Positions 9,552 to 18,983 are shown, counted from the stretch's first letter. The stretch: 64,000 bases of DNA from Salinivibrio kushneri (GCF_005280275.1 NZ_CP040021.1:2753001-2817000), one strand, 5' to 3'. Program-made: numbers and translations. The notes: generated by a model from the letters alone, not told the origin.

Positions 9552-10674
9552 CAACAAAAATACCGACACCAAGCAAAGCAAGGCCACCACGCCATCTTCA
9601 CCCAAGACCCACGCTACCGATGCGCCGGCACCAGAAAAAGCCAGCAAAACCTCATCGGGGGGACGTGGCGGCATACTACTCGGCGCTATCGCCATCGCCT
9701 TGGCCCTCGGCTCCAGTGGCTGGGTATTTTACCATGGCCACCAGCAAGCCACCGTGTTGCAAAACACCGTATCCGCGCAACAATCTCATATCTCACGCCT
9801 TGAGCAAGATCTTAACCAACAAAAACAAGCGGCAGAACAGGCGCGAGAACAACTTAAAGCCACCACGCAAACACGTTTGAACCAGCAGGACAGCAGTTTA
9901 TCTAGCTTGCAAAAAGCCGTGGCGGAAGTGAAAGGCCGACGCCCCAATGACTGGTTACTGGCTGAAGCCGACTATCTGATCCGAATGGCAGGGCGTAAAA
10001 TTTGGCTCGAACAGGATGCCCAAAGCGCCACCGCCCTGATGGAAGCGGCCGATCACCGCATTGCTCAGCTCAACGACCCGTCCTTGATGCCGATTCGCCA
10101 AGCGATGGCTGACGATATCACCGCGTTAAAGGCGGTAAAACGGATCGATAGAGATGGGATTGTACTGCGCTTGACCAGCATGCAGCAGCGAGTCGAAAAC
10201 CTCCCGCTTGCCAGTGCCGTGATCCCAGAAGCACAAGAAGTAGAAAAACCCGTGGTGTCTGAATCGGTCAATGACTGGAAGCGCAACCTCACCACGTCGG
10301 TTACCGATTTTGTCGATAACTTTATCACCTACCGCAAACGTGACGGCAACGTGGTGCCCTTGTTATCGCCCACCCAAAGTTATTACCTGCAAGAAAATCT
10401 CAAGAACAAGCTCGATCAAGCGATGCGCGCCGTGTATGAGGGCAATGATACCCTGTATCACCAAGCGCTAGAGATGGGAAAAGACTGGACACTACGCTTT
10501 TATAATCAAGATGCGAATGCCACGCGCCGCTTTGTCGAGCAGCTTGATGAGCTAAACCAACAAACCATTGGCGTCGATCTGCCGCAAAAACTGAAAAGCC
10601 AGTCGCTAGTCAGTGATGAAATCAATACCCGACTGCGCCGAGACATTGCGCCGCTGACAGGAGGCCAATCATGA
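9544..10674 (+). CDS. hemX: HemX, membrane-anchored coiled-coil protein
   Basis: HemX is a 376-residue inner-membrane protein of the hemCDXY operon. It has a low-complexity cytoplasmic head rich in Thr, Lys and Pro (residues 1-40), one transmembrane segment (about 43-63, GILLGAIAIALALGSSGWVF) and a coiled coil (about 72-125). The rest is the conserved periplasmic region with NDWLLAEADYLIRMAGRKIW. Some orthologues have been annotated as uroporphyrinogen methyltransferase, but no SAM-binding motif is visible here, so that label would be wrong. Its precise role is unknown; a link to haem synthesis is inferred only from the operon. Confidence 0.92.
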   Translation: MTDNKNTDTKQSKATTPSSPKTHATDAPAPEKASKTSSGGRGGILLGAIAIALALGSSGWVFYHGHQQATVLQNTVSAQQSHISRLEQDLNQQKQAAEQAREQLKATTQTRLNQQDSSLSSLQKAVAEVKGRRPNDWLLAEADYLIRMAGRKIWLEQDAQSATALMEAADHRIAQLNDPSLMPIRQAMADDITALKAVKRIDRDGIVLRLTSMQQRVENLPLASAVIPEAQEVEKPVVSESVNDWKRNLTTSVTDFVDNFITYRKRDGNVVPLLSPTQSYYLQENLKNKLDQAMRAVYEGNDTLYHQALEMGKDWTLRFYNQDANATRRFVEQLDELNQQTIGVDLPQKLKSQSLVSDEINTRLRRDIAPLTGGQS

Positions 10675-11867
10675 TTAGATTGCTTTTGCTCGTCCTTGTT
10701 CTGGCGGCCGGATTAGTGGTTGGCCCGCAATTAGCCGGACAGCAAGGTTATGTGCTTATTTCCGCTGCCGAGCAGACACTGGAAATGAGTGTCACGACTT
10801 TGTTGGTACTGGTTGGCATTTTAATCGCAGTATTATGGGCACTTGAGTGGCTACTGAGAAAGCTTTTATCTATCAGCAGTACCGCAACAGGCTGGTTGTC
10901 CGGCCGTAAGCAACGCAAAGCGCGCCAACAAACCCAAACCGGCTTAATCAAGTTACGCGAAGGGGAGTGGAAAAAAGCCGAAAAACTCCTCGCCAAAGCC
11001 CGCCCTCACAGCGATGCGCCCATGCATAACTTATTGGCTGCCGCGGAGGCGGCACAGCAGCGACAAAACCTGCAGGCGCGTGACCAATACCTGCAGCAAG
11101 CCGCTGATCTTAACGCCAATAGCTTGGCTCTCGCCCTGACTCGTGCGCAACTCCATAGCCAAAGTGGTCAGCACGAAGAAGCCTTAGCCTCGTTGCGTGC
11201 GATTAAACGTCAGCATCCTCGCAACCCAGTGATGCTGGCGCTGCTCAAAGATACCTATATTCATCTAGAGGATTGGTCTGCCCTACTCAACCTTCTGCCC
11301 ACGTTGAAAAAGGCCCAGCTGCTTGATGATGCGCAATTTGATGCCTTGCACGAGCGAGCCGAGCTGGGCGTGATGGCCCATGTCGCCAGTCAACAAGGCA
11401 CCGAAGGGCTGCTGGCGCATTGGAACCAACTCCCCAAAGCCAAACGCAACCAGCCTTCACTCTTAGCAGGGTTAGTCAAACATCTCGCGGCGCGCAATGC
11501 CGACTCAGAAGCCTATATTCTGCTGCGTGAGGCCTTGAAAAAACGCACCGATGATCGCTTGATTGCGCTGATCCCGACACTAGACTTACCAGATAACTAC
11601 CCCGCGGTGGTGATGCTAGAAGAATTGCTCACACAAGATAGCCGCAACCCTGTGCTTCATAGCGCGCTTGGGCAACTGCTTATGCAGTCGGGAAAATGGC
11701 AAGATGCGCGCAGTCACTTTGAAAACGCCCTCGAGTATCGCACGGATGTCAGCGACTATGCGTATTTAGCTGATGTGTTAGATAAGCTTGATCAAGGTAA
11801 AGCGGCGAGTGATGTCTCACGTACAGCGTTAAAGTTAGCACTGCCTGAACAGCCCCCCGCGGCATAG
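10671..11867 (+). CDS. hemY: HemY, TPR membrane protein
   Basis: HemY of the proteobacterial type is a 398-residue inner-membrane protein with two N-terminal transmembrane segments (about 2-20 and 42-62) and a tetratricopeptide-repeat region, visible as repeated Ala/Leu-rich helical pairs such as GEWKKAEKLLAKA (about 95-107) and GKWQDARSHFENAL near the C-terminus. It is unrelated to Gram-positive HemY (coproporphyrinogen oxidase). It closes the hemCDXY operon, overlapping hemX by 4 bases, and is followed by a strong hairpin. A scaffold role in haem synthesis is plausible but unproven. Confidence 0.93.
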   Translation: MIRLLLLVLVLAAGLVVGPQLAGQQGYVLISAAEQTLEMSVTTLLVLVGILIAVLWALEWLLRKLLSISSTATGWLSGRKQRKARQQTQTGLIKLREGEWKKAEKLLAKARPHSDAPMHNLLAAAEAAQQRQNLQARDQYLQQAADLNANSLALALTRAQLHSQSGQHEEALASLRAIKRQHPRNPVMLALLKDTYIHLEDWSALLNLLPTLKKAQLLDDAQFDALHERAELGVMAHVASQQGTEGLLAHWNQLPKAKRNQPSLLAGLVKHLAARNADSEAYILLREALKKRTDDRLIALIPTLDLPDNYPAVVMLEELLTQDSRNPVLHSALGQLLMQSGKWQDARSHFENALEYRTDVSDYAYLADVLDKLDQGKAASDVSRTALKLALPEQPPAA

Positions 11868-11918
11868 CATTTCGGCCAAAAAGCCCGTCAGTTCAGTTCG
11901 CCGTCTAATGCGGAAAAG

Positions 11919-11944
11919 AACGCCCCGCACTGCGGGGCGTTTTA
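11919..11944. terminator. Bidirectional terminator after hemY
   Basis: A GC-rich stem AACGCCCCGCA / TGCGGGGCGTT with a one-base spacer (effective ACT triloop) is followed by TTT on the plus strand. On the minus strand it is followed by a T-rich CTTTTCC, so it can end both hemY and the convergent gene at 11960. Confidence 0.85.
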
Positions 11945-11959
11945 TATTGCGGGTAAAGA

Positions 11960-12754
11960 CTACCGTTTTTTACACAGGACATTGAGCGCCGCATCGGCAT
12001 TACGTGTCACCACTTTGCCACTTCGGGCGTCCACCCCCTTAGCGCCTTGCACCCAGTACGGTAAGCGCATGGGGAGCTGATCCGTCGCTTTTGCCACTTC
12101 CACTAATTCCTGTTGGGAAGCCAACATCATGCCTTCGCGTTGGCAACGAGGGGCTGCCTGCGCATAAGGAACGCGCAACCAGCTCATGGATTTTTCCATG
12201 TACTGTTTATCTCCGGCCTCAGGCTCCGGTAAACCAAAATGGCTTAAGGTAATCGCCGTTTCCATCGGCGCCGACGTTTCATCCTCCGGGGACGATTGGG
12301 TTTGAGACAGCGGCGGTAAGCGGATCACGGCTGGTTGCGACAATGGCTGACGAGTTTGGCGTAACACCGCTTGTTTGGTCGGCCCAAATTGACGCACACG
12401 TCTCAGCACCAACTGTGCCACGTCTAGGTTAGGATACGGACCAATCAAGCAACGTCCTCGGCCCTCGCGCACTTGCACTTGAAACGGTAAGTCCGGCAAG
12501 CCTTGACGCAGGGACTGATAGAATTGACGCGATGGCACGCCTTGCGTCGCACCGCATTGCACCCAGAACGCGGCACTTTTGGGATCGGGGGCTTGGTTGC
12601 CCCACAGACCTTGCCCGATATCACATGTCTCACCAATGATTGGCCAGCCTTGCTGGCGGTCAACAATCGCGCAAGGGCTCTGTTCTGCGCGCACTGGCGC
12701 ACTGATTGCCCACATTGCTACCATACTGACAGCCAAACCTCGCCACCGCCCCAT
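11960..12754 (-). CDS. Secreted Cys-rich protein, SPOR-like
   Basis: I do not recognise a characterised orthologue. The 264-residue product starts with a Sec signal peptide (MGRWRGLAVSMVAMWAISAPVRAEQ, cleavage probably after ARA-type residues near 23). The mature part has six cysteines (in SPCAIV, ETCDIG, WVQCGA, GRCLIGP, PRCQRE, VLCKKR), so three disulfides are possible. The segment around 65-125 (AFWVQCGATQGVPSRQFYQSL ... CLIGPYPNLDVAQLVLRRVRQ) has the alternating pattern of a SPOR domain, which binds denuded septal peptidoglycan. A variable Ser/Gln/Pro/Glu linker follows, then a conserved C-terminal part. It lies between converging hem and ABC-transporter operons and has its own ribosome site. 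Confidence 0.65.
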   Translation of the reverse strand: MGRWRGLAVSMVAMWAISAPVRAEQSPCAIVDRQQGWPIIGETCDIGQGLWGNQAPDPKSAAFWVQCGATQGVPSRQFYQSLRQGLPDLPFQVQVREGRGRCLIGPYPNLDVAQLVLRRVRQFGPTKQAVLRQTRQPLSQPAVIRLPPLSQTQSSPEDETSAPMETAITLSHFGLPEPEAGDKQYMEKSMSWLRVPYAQAAPRCQREGMMLASQQELVEVAKATDQLPMRLPYWVQGAKGVDARSGKVVTRNADAALNVLCKKR

Positions 12755-12845
12755 GAGTCGCTCCCTTGATAATCTAATCTGCTCAGCTTAAGCAAAGTCA
12801 TACATTGACTCAAGCCACTGATCACCAAGCTGTCAGACAGCCATC

Positions 12846-12874
12846 AAAAAAATGGCTGCATTCGCAGCCATTTT
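12846..12874 (-). terminator. Terminator of the peptide ABC operon
   Basis: The stem AAAATGGCTGC / GCAGCCATTTT with an ATTC loop is a perfect 11-bp inverted repeat. On the minus strand it is followed by a run of seven T, just after the last permease stop codon. Confidence 0.88.
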
Positions 12875-12876
12875 CC

Positions 12877-13815
12877 TTACCCTTTGTAGATTTTGGGGTT
12901 GAAGACATCCCGCAACCAATCGCCGAGCAAGTTGATCACCAGTACTAGTAAAACCAACACGATGCCAGGAAAAGCAGTGATCCACCACGCCCCTGAGAAA
13001 ATGTAGTTAAAACCGATGCTGATCAACGACCCCAGTGATGGCTGATCGACAGGCATCCCTAGCCCCAGGAAAGACAGTGCCGCTTCCGACATGATTGCGT
13101 TAGCCACCTGCACGGTCGAAATGACCAAAATAGGCGATAAGCAGTTGGGAAGAATATGACGGAACATGATCCGAGGCGAGCGGAAACCCATTACCCGCGC
13201 CGCTTCTACATATTCCTTTTTCTTTTCTGCCAGGACAGACGCACGAATGGTCCGCGCATACTGTGGCCACTCGGCAATCCCGATAATCACCACCAGCATT
13301 AAAATCGCGTATTGGCTGTAAAACTCACTGCCAAAGCTGGCCTTAAAAATCGCTGAAACAATAATAGCGACCATCATGGTCGAGAAAGACAGCTGGATAT
13401 CGGCGATACGCATAAAAAAGCTATCAATGCGGCCACCAAAATAGCCGGCACTCAGACCAATCACCGTCCCCAGAATCAACTGTAGGCCGACGGCACACAA
13501 ACCTATGGTCAAAGAGATCCGCAGACCATAAATAATGGTCGATAAGATATCTCGCCCTTGGTTATCGGTCCCGAGCAAAAAGCGCGGATCGCTCCACTCC
13601 ATCCAAACGGGGGGGAGCTCAGAGTCCATAATATCAATCGCCATTAAATCATAGGGATTGGTCGGGGACACTAAGGGCGCAAAGACCGCCAGCAATAAGA
13701 ACACCATGAAAATGGTGAAGCTAGCGATCGCCACTTTATCGCGTTTGAAGTGATAAAAGAAATCCGAGTCTAAGAAGCGCTGCCAGCGACTTGGTGTCGT
13801 ATTTGTTTGTGTCAT
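12877..13815 (-). CDS. Peptide ABC transporter permease, DppC/OppC type
   Basis: This 312-residue inner-membrane permease has about six transmembrane segments. After a first segment (about 30-50) it carries the family signature LLGTDNQGRDILSTIIYGLR (about 80-100) and the cytoplasmic EAA coupling loop EYVEAARVMGFRSPRIMFRHILPN. It ends in LLGDWLRDVFNPK, typical of DppC, OppC and YejE. It is the last gene of the importer operon, 3 bases after the DppB-like gene. Together they should form the heterodimeric pore. Substrate is unknown beyond probable di- or oligopeptides. Confidence 0.93.
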   Translation of the reverse strand: MTQTNTTPSRWQRFLDSDFFYHFKRDKVAIASFTIFMVFLLLAVFAPLVSPTNPYDLMAIDIMDSELPPVWMEWSDPRFLLGTDNQGRDILSTIIYGLRISLTIGLCAVGLQLILGTVIGLSAGYFGGRIDSFFMRIADIQLSFSTMMVAIIVSAIFKASFGSEFYSQYAILMLVVIIGIAEWPQYARTIRASVLAEKKKEYVEAARVMGFRSPRIMFRHILPNCLSPILVISTVQVANAIMSEAALSFLGLGMPVDQPSLGSLISIGFNYIFSGAWWITAFPGIVLVLLVLVINLLGDWLRDVFNPKIYKG

Positions 13816-13818
13816 CGC

Positions 13819-14796
13819 TTACGCCTCCTTGCCGGTTAAGTTAACCGTTGGGTTAATCAAGCCATAAAGCAGATCGACAATGGTATTGGTCACCACAAAG
13901 ATCAGCCCGACGAAAATCACGTAAGCGGTAATCAACGGCGTATCGACACGGTTAATCGCTTCAAGGAACAAAAAGCCCGTCCCGGGCCATTGGAAGACAG
14001 TCTCGGTCAAAATGGTATACGCAATCATGGTACCGATTTGCACCCCGCCAACCGTTACAACCGGCAGCATGGTGTTTTTTAACGCGTGTTGATAATAGAC
14101 CTTGTTTTCGGGTAACCCTTTAGCACGTGCAAATTTCACATACTCGGTGCCTAACGCTTCCAGCATTTCAGAGCGCACCAAGCGGATAAACAAAGGCAAC
14201 ATGATGGACGCCAGCGACACAGAAGGCAGCACCAAGTGTGCTAAGCCATCCAGAGTGAAAAAGCCGGACTCCCAACCGAGCCAATTGGCGGTTTCTCCGC
14301 GTCCATAGGAGGGCAACCAACCTAATTCAATCGAGAAAACATACATGAGCATGATCGCGGTTAAGAAGACAGGTATCGAAATACCCACGATACTAAAGCC
14401 CATGATTATCTTGGTGAGCATGCTATTGGGGTGAATCGCCGAGTACACGCCGAGTGGTATCGACACCACGACAATGATCAGTGCCGCCCCCGCCACGAGT
14501 TCTAGCGTTGCCACCAATTTATCTAAAATGACATCCACGACTGGACGCTTAAAGAAATAAGAATTGCCTAAATCCCCTTGTAGGGCCTTGCCTACAAAGC
14601 GGGTATATTTGGTTAAGAAGGGATCGTTAAGCCCCATTTCATCACGCAGCGCATCACGCTCCGCTTCTGATACTGATTGCCCCACCAGCTCCCGCAAGGG
14701 GTCGCCGAGGTTGTCTTGGATAGCAAACGCCACCAGACTGATGACAAACATCACAATCAGTGCCTGTACCAGACGTTTGACTAAAAACGTTACCAT
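13819..14796 (-). CDS. Peptide ABC transporter permease, DppB/OppB type
   Basis: A 325-residue inner-membrane permease of the BPD_transp_1 family. The N-terminus MVTFLVKRLVQALIVMFVIS is the usual first membrane helix; the middle shows EMGLNDPFLTKY and GDLGNSYFFKRPV, typical of OppB/DppB proteins. The EAA loop is EYVKFARAKGLPENKVYYQHALKNTMLPVV, and the end DLLYGLINPTVNL is a family hallmark. It forms the pore with the DppC-like protein. It follows the binding-protein gene after a 60-base gap holding a hairpin that may lower expression of the permeases relative to the binding protein. Confidence 0.94.
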   Translation of the reverse strand: MVTFLVKRLVQALIVMFVISLVAFAIQDNLGDPLRELVGQSVSEAERDALRDEMGLNDPFLTKYTRFVGKALQGDLGNSYFFKRPVVDVILDKLVATLELVAGAALIIVVVSIPLGVYSAIHPNSMLTKIIMGFSIVGISIPVFLTAIMLMYVFSIELGWLPSYGRGETANWLGWESGFFTLDGLAHLVLPSVSLASIMLPLFIRLVRSEMLEALGTEYVKFARAKGLPENKVYYQHALKNTMLPVVTVGGVQIGTMIAYTILTETVFQWPGTGFLFLEAINRVDTPLITAYVIFVGLIFVVTNTIVDLLYGLINPTVNLTGKEA

Positions 14797-14821
14797 GTGT
14801 GCCTCTAAGCGATTGGATAAT

Positions 14822-14846
14822 CAGGACCCCAGTGGTTGGGGCCCTG
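14822..14846 (-). terminator. Intra-operon hairpin after the binding-protein gene
   Basis: On the minus strand CAGGGCCCCA pairs with TGGGGTCCTG (nine Watson-Crick pairs and one G-U) around a 5-base loop. It is not followed by a T-tract, so it is better read as an mRNA-stabilising or partial-termination hairpin that would keep binding-protein output higher than permease output. Confidence 0.55.
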
Positions 14847-14856
14847 TTTTAGTCCA

Positions 14857-16410
14857 TTACTCGACCACTAGATCGCCGAAGTAAGGGAAGTTCATACCGT
14901 TAACGATCGGCTCGATGTTAACGTTATTTTTGGCTGCCCATGATGGATCTTGCCAGTGCAAAGGTAAGAAGGCCGCTTCGTCATACAGGATCTTCTCAAC
15001 CTTTTTCAGCATGGCACTACGCTTTTCCAGATCCGTTTCTGAGTTGGCTTCCATCACCAGCTTGTCCACTTCGCTGTTCGAGTAGTGACCACAGTTGTAT
15101 TGGCCCTTACCGGTGTCAGCGTCACGGGTCATGGTGAGGAACTCAGTGAAGTTGGCAGAATCTTCTGTATCTGGGTGCCAGCCGATCATCTGCATGCCGG
15201 CTTCGCACTTATCGAACTCAGGCCAGTACTGCGCTTTTGGCATGGTCTGCAAGTCAACCTTGATACCAATTTTCGCCATCATTGCCCCCACCGCTTGGGC
15301 GATTTTTTCATCGTTCACGTAACGGTTGTTGGGCGCAATCATGGTGACTGAGAAACCATCAGGATAACCGGCCTCTTCCATCAGCTTTTTCGCTTTGGCC
15401 AAGTCATAACGCGGCGCTAAATCTGCGTTATAGCCTGCGTAACCAACCGGGCTTTGCTGACTCGCGGGCGTGGCCGCCCCTTTCATGATCTTCTGCGCAA
15501 TACCTTCATTGTTGACCGCATAAGCCACCGCTTGACGGACACGTGGATCTTTAAACTCATCCACCACGCTCTGGTTCATTTGGAAGGTGATCACGCGCGT
15601 CCCTGGCATGGTAACCAGTTGCAGCTCGTCGGCACGTTCGAGACGGCGATAATCGTTAGGAGAAACAGGCGCAATCATATCGACATCACCAGACAGCAGT
15701 GCTGCAACACGGGTGGCATCTTCTTTGATCGGACGCAGTGTGATGTTATCCACATTGCCTTCGCTGTCTTTGTCCCAGTAATTCTCATTACGGTCAAACT
15801 CGACGACCACGCCTTGTTCACGCTCGTCGACCACATAAGGGCCTGTGCCTGATAGGTGTGTTGATGCATAGGTTGAGCCATTTTTCTTCAGCTCAGCTTT
15901 ATCACGGCCGTCTTCGGTCTCACCACTGTAGAATTTGCTGTCCATGGGGAATACGTAGGTCATGACGTTTTCTACCAGCGGATAGGTACCGTCCGTGACC
16001 ACATCTACCGTGTGCTCGTCGACTTTCTTGATGTCAACGATTGGGGTGAAAATCCCTTTAAAATCCGGTGATGACTTCAAACGGTCAAAGGTCCAGACGA
16101 CATCGTCAGCAGTAAATGCGTTACCGGAGTGGAACGTCACGCCTTCGCGAAGGTTGAAACGCACGGTTTCATTATCGATACGCTCCCAAGACGTGGCGAG
16201 ACGCGGCTCAAAATCCATCTCTTGGGTAAAACGGACCAAGGGGTCGAAGACCATGTGTGATAGCTGTAGCGTACCACCGGAAAGCTGCTCATGAGGGTCC
16301 AGTGAGACCGGATCCGCATCATAAGCGACGGTGATATCCGCTGCCGCGGCACTTACGCTCAGGCCGGCGGCCATAAGCGCCACGGCAATCTTGCTCTTCA
16401 TTGTTTTCAT
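14857..16410 (-). CDS. Peptide ABC transporter substrate-binding protein
   Basis: A 517-residue periplasmic binding protein of solute-binding family 5 (DppA/OppA/GsiB-like). A signal peptide (about residues 1-23, MKSKIAVALMAAGLSVSAAAA) precedes DITVAYDADPVSLDPHEQ, the usual mature start of this family. Family motifs include RFNLREGVTFHSGNAFTADDV (about 81-101) and RVRQAVAYAVNNEGI (about 287). The sequence LSGTGPYVV is also diagnostic. It captures peptides or a related ligand and passes it to the permease pair encoded downstream. The gene has a good ribosome site (AGGAG) and follows the ATPase gene by 88 bases. Confidence 0.93.
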   Translation of the reverse strand: MKTMKSKIAVALMAAGLSVSAAAADITVAYDADPVSLDPHEQLSGGTLQLSHMVFDPLVRFTQEMDFEPRLATSWERIDNETVRFNLREGVTFHSGNAFTADDVVWTFDRLKSSPDFKGIFTPIVDIKKVDEHTVDVVTDGTYPLVENVMTYVFPMDSKFYSGETEDGRDKAELKKNGSTYASTHLSGTGPYVVDEREQGVVVEFDRNENYWDKDSEGNVDNITLRPIKEDATRVAALLSGDVDMIAPVSPNDYRRLERADELQLVTMPGTRVITFQMNQSVVDEFKDPRVRQAVAYAVNNEGIAQKIMKGAATPASQQSPVGYAGYNADLAPRYDLAKAKKLMEEAGYPDGFSVTMIAPNNRYVNDEKIAQAVGAMMAKIGIKVDLQTMPKAQYWPEFDKCEAGMQMIGWHPDTEDSANFTEFLTMTRDADTGKGQYNCGHYSNSEVDKLVMEANSETDLEKRSAMLKKVEKILYDEAAFLPLHWQDPSWAAKNNVNIEPIVNGMNFPYFGDLVVE

Positions 16411-16498
16411 TGCATAGCTCCTTTATGCGTAGGGGTTGCCCCCTGCTGTGTTTGCATCATGGATGAGGTGCGGCGCAATGCCGCGTCGACATAGCGTG

Positions 16499-18217
16499 CT
16501 ATGCCGGTTGCAAACCTTCCGTGCTCATTCCCTTAAACTCTGGCATCAATGAGATAAGCTGACGGCTATATTCGTGTTGTGGGTTAGTAAACAGTTGCTC
16601 TGTCGGCGCCACTTCTAACAGCTGACCTTTACGCATCACACCAATGCGGTCACACATTTGTCGAATCACCGGCAGATCGTGACTGATAAACAACATGGTG
16701 AGATTGAGCTCGTCCTGCAGATCTTTAAGCAGGTTCAAAATCTGCGCTTGTACCGACACATCCAACGCCGATGTCGGCTCATCACAAATCAGTAAACGCG
16801 GACGCGTCGCCAATGCGCGAGCAATCGAAATACGCTGGCGTTGCCCCCCAGAGAACTCGTGCGGATATTTAATCCCTGCGCCGCGGCCTAAACCCACGTG
16901 GTCGAGCAAGTCGCCGACGATTTGGCGGATTTGAGACTCGCTTTCGGCCAAACGGTGAAAACGAATGGGCTCAGCGATAATGTCGTAAATCTTCATCCGT
17001 GGGTTCATGGATGAATACGGGTTTTGAAACACCATTTGCATTTGGCGACGAATAGGACGTCGGGCGCGTTCGTTTTTAATCGCGGTCAGATCGATATCTT
17101 CAAAAATGATTTGCCCCGTGTTGGGCGGATAAAGCCCGGTGATCGCCCGTGCGATGGTCGATTTTCCTGAGCCTGACTCTCCGACAAGACCAAAGGTTTC
17201 CCCTTCAACCACGTCAAAGCTCACATGATCAGAGGCTTGAACGTATTCGCGGCGGCTCGCAAAGAGAGAATCCTTGGTAATAAAGCGCAAGGACACATCT
17301 TTCACCTGCAGTAGCGGACCACTGTAAGCACGCTGATCTTGGCTTTGCCCCAGCCAGTGATTCTTAACATCAAGCTCAAGGGTCTCACCGGCCTCCTCGA
17401 TATAATTGACTAGCGGAAAGCGATCTAACTTGATATCAGAGCGTGGCACCGCTGAAATAAGGCTTTGCGTGTAAGGGTGCTGAGGCTCACCTAACACTTG
17501 CTGGGTGGTGCCCAGCTCCACCAAATCACCACGATACATCACCGCGACACGGTCGGTCACGTTGGCGACCACGCCCATATCATGGGTGACCAGCATACAA
17601 CCCACGTTTTTCTTTTGGCATAAATCGCGGATCAGGGTGAGAATCTGATCTTGAATGGACACATCCAATGCCGTGGTCGGCTCGTCGGCAATGATTAAAT
17701 CCGGCTCCCCGGCCAGTGCAACCGCAATCACCACGCGCTGACGCATCCCGCCGGAAAACTGATGGGGGTATTGTTTGATGCGCAGCTCTGGCTCCGGGAT
17801 CCCCACCTGCTCCATTAAATTAAGCGCGCGCTGATAGGCCTGTTGCTGGGTGACATTCAAGTTGGTCAAAATGGTTTCGGTCAGCTGTTGTTCGACCGTA
17901 AACAGCGGGTTCAGGGAGGTCATCGGGTCTTGAAAGATAAACCCAATTTTATCACCGCGTACTTTGCGCATTTCATTAGGGCTAAGACCGGAGATTTTTT
18001 TACCATCAAGGTACACATCGCCACTGGCAATGCGGCCCGGCGGGCTGAGCAAATCAATCACGGCATTACCCACCGTTGACTTACCCGCTCCAGATTCACC
18101 CACCACGCCAACAATCTCACCACGCTCAATCGTGAGTGACAATGACGTCACAGCGGCGTGAACGCCGTGGCGAGACGGGTACTCTATTCGTAGGTTATTT
18201 ACTTCTAGCAGTGACAT
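16499..18217 (-). CDS. Fused double ATPase of peptide ABC transporter
   Basis: This 572-residue protein contains two complete ABC ATPase domains in one chain, as in GsiA and YejF, and replaces separate DppD and DppF subunits. Domain 1 (about 1-265) has Walker A GESGAGKS, signature FSGGMRQR and Walker B LIIADEPTTALD. Domain 2 (about 300-560) has Walker A GESGSGKS, signature FSGGQRQR and Walker B LLICDEPTSALD. Both carry the Oligo-HPY-type tail sequences (QHPYTQSLISAVP; QHEYSRQLISLMP) of peptide/nickel importers. It is the promoter-proximal gene of a four-gene operon that ends at the 12846 terminator. Confidence 0.94.
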   Translation of the reverse strand: MSLLEVNNLRIEYPSRHGVHAAVTSLSLTIERGEIVGVVGESGAGKSTVGNAVIDLLSPPGRIASGDVYLDGKKISGLSPNEMRKVRGDKIGFIFQDPMTSLNPLFTVEQQLTETILTNLNVTQQQAYQRALNLMEQVGIPEPELRIKQYPHQFSGGMRQRVVIAVALAGEPDLIIADEPTTALDVSIQDQILTLIRDLCQKKNVGCMLVTHDMGVVANVTDRVAVMYRGDLVELGTTQQVLGEPQHPYTQSLISAVPRSDIKLDRFPLVNYIEEAGETLELDVKNHWLGQSQDQRAYSGPLLQVKDVSLRFITKDSLFASRREYVQASDHVSFDVVEGETFGLVGESGSGKSTIARAITGLYPPNTGQIIFEDIDLTAIKNERARRPIRRQMQMVFQNPYSSMNPRMKIYDIIAEPIRFHRLAESESQIRQIVGDLLDHVGLGRGAGIKYPHEFSGGQRQRISIARALATRPRLLICDEPTSALDVSVQAQILNLLKDLQDELNLTMLFISHDLPVIRQMCDRIGVMRKGQLLEVAPTEQLFTNPQHEYSRQLISLMPEFKGMSTEGLQPA

Positions 18218-18841
18218 TTTTCATCCTTGATATCGTCCTCGATGACGATCGACTTCCTGACCAAAACAAGGTGATAGGATCTTGCCTCGGAGATGCGGAT
18301 TTAATCTGGCAAACATTTCACAAAAAATCAACATCACAGCAGAAAATGCCATAATGACACAGTCGGCTCGAATATTCATTCACTTGGCTACGATTACGCA
18401 CCCAAGCGTCAAACAAAAAATACACTTCATATCATAAAGATATAAGGTATTACGCTGCTCCCTGTTTTAAAGCTTAAAGCAAATCGCGCATAGAATAAAG
18501 CAAAGTTATTTAACAGCGCATAAACAATGGCAGCGATAAACTCCAAAAAAATGGCAGATAACAACTTAAATAATTAGTTAGTTAATTAAAGGTAGGTTTT
18601 TAAACCACTCAACAACAGGCATAGCAGTCACATCAAAAGGTGTGGTTTTTATTGCTAATTGGTGACTTTTTATCTATCAGAATCTTGATAGATCTCTAAT
18701 TTCTGCATTTTATCCTCTCTCAAGGTCGCCGCGTAGGGAAAAGGCTCACCAACACGTACTCGGCAAAGCGATATAAAACCGCCCAACAGCAGTGACAATT
18801 TGAGGGGGGAGAGAAATGTCCAGAGGGGGGTGGGTGAAACG
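18218..18841. other. 624-base gene-free region upstream of ABC operon
   Basis: AT-rich sequence with no credible coding ORF; an ORF at 18136-18354 mostly shadows the ATPase gene. It must contain the importer promoter. Visible structures are a perfect 8-bp inverted repeat ATCTATCA-N6-TGATAGAT at 18672-18693 and complementary AACCAC / GTGGTT arms near 18602 and 18644 followed by TTTTT, which could be a weak plus-strand terminator. Whether any small RNA is made here cannot be told from sequence. Confidence 0.5.
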
Positions 18842-18869
18842 AAAAAACCCCAGCCGTTAGGCTAGGGTT
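18842..18869 (-). terminator. Distal tRNA-operon terminator (copy 1)
   Basis: On the minus strand AACCCTAGCC pairs with GGCTGGGGTT around a TAAC loop (one G-U pair), followed by a T-run. It is identical in its stem to the proximal copy at 18984-19011, from which it is separated by exactly 142 bases. Confidence 0.85.
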
Positions 18870-18877
18870 TATAATAG

Positions 18878-18899
18878 TGGTCGGTGAAGAGGGATTCGA
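18878..18899 (-). pseudogene. Truncated tRNA-Pro 3' fragment
   Basis: The last 22 bases of tRNA-Pro (half of the T arm, the acceptor 3' strand and CCA) are repeated here without the rest of the gene. Sequence identity with the intact tRNA at 19020-19041 is complete over this stretch. It cannot fold as a tRNA. Confidence 0.85.
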
Positions 18900-18983
18900 T
18901 GGGGCGGCCTTCCGCGCGACCGGGCTTCCGTTGGGCCGGCTTCCGGCCCCTGACCTTCGATCTCCAACAAACAGGCATAAACA

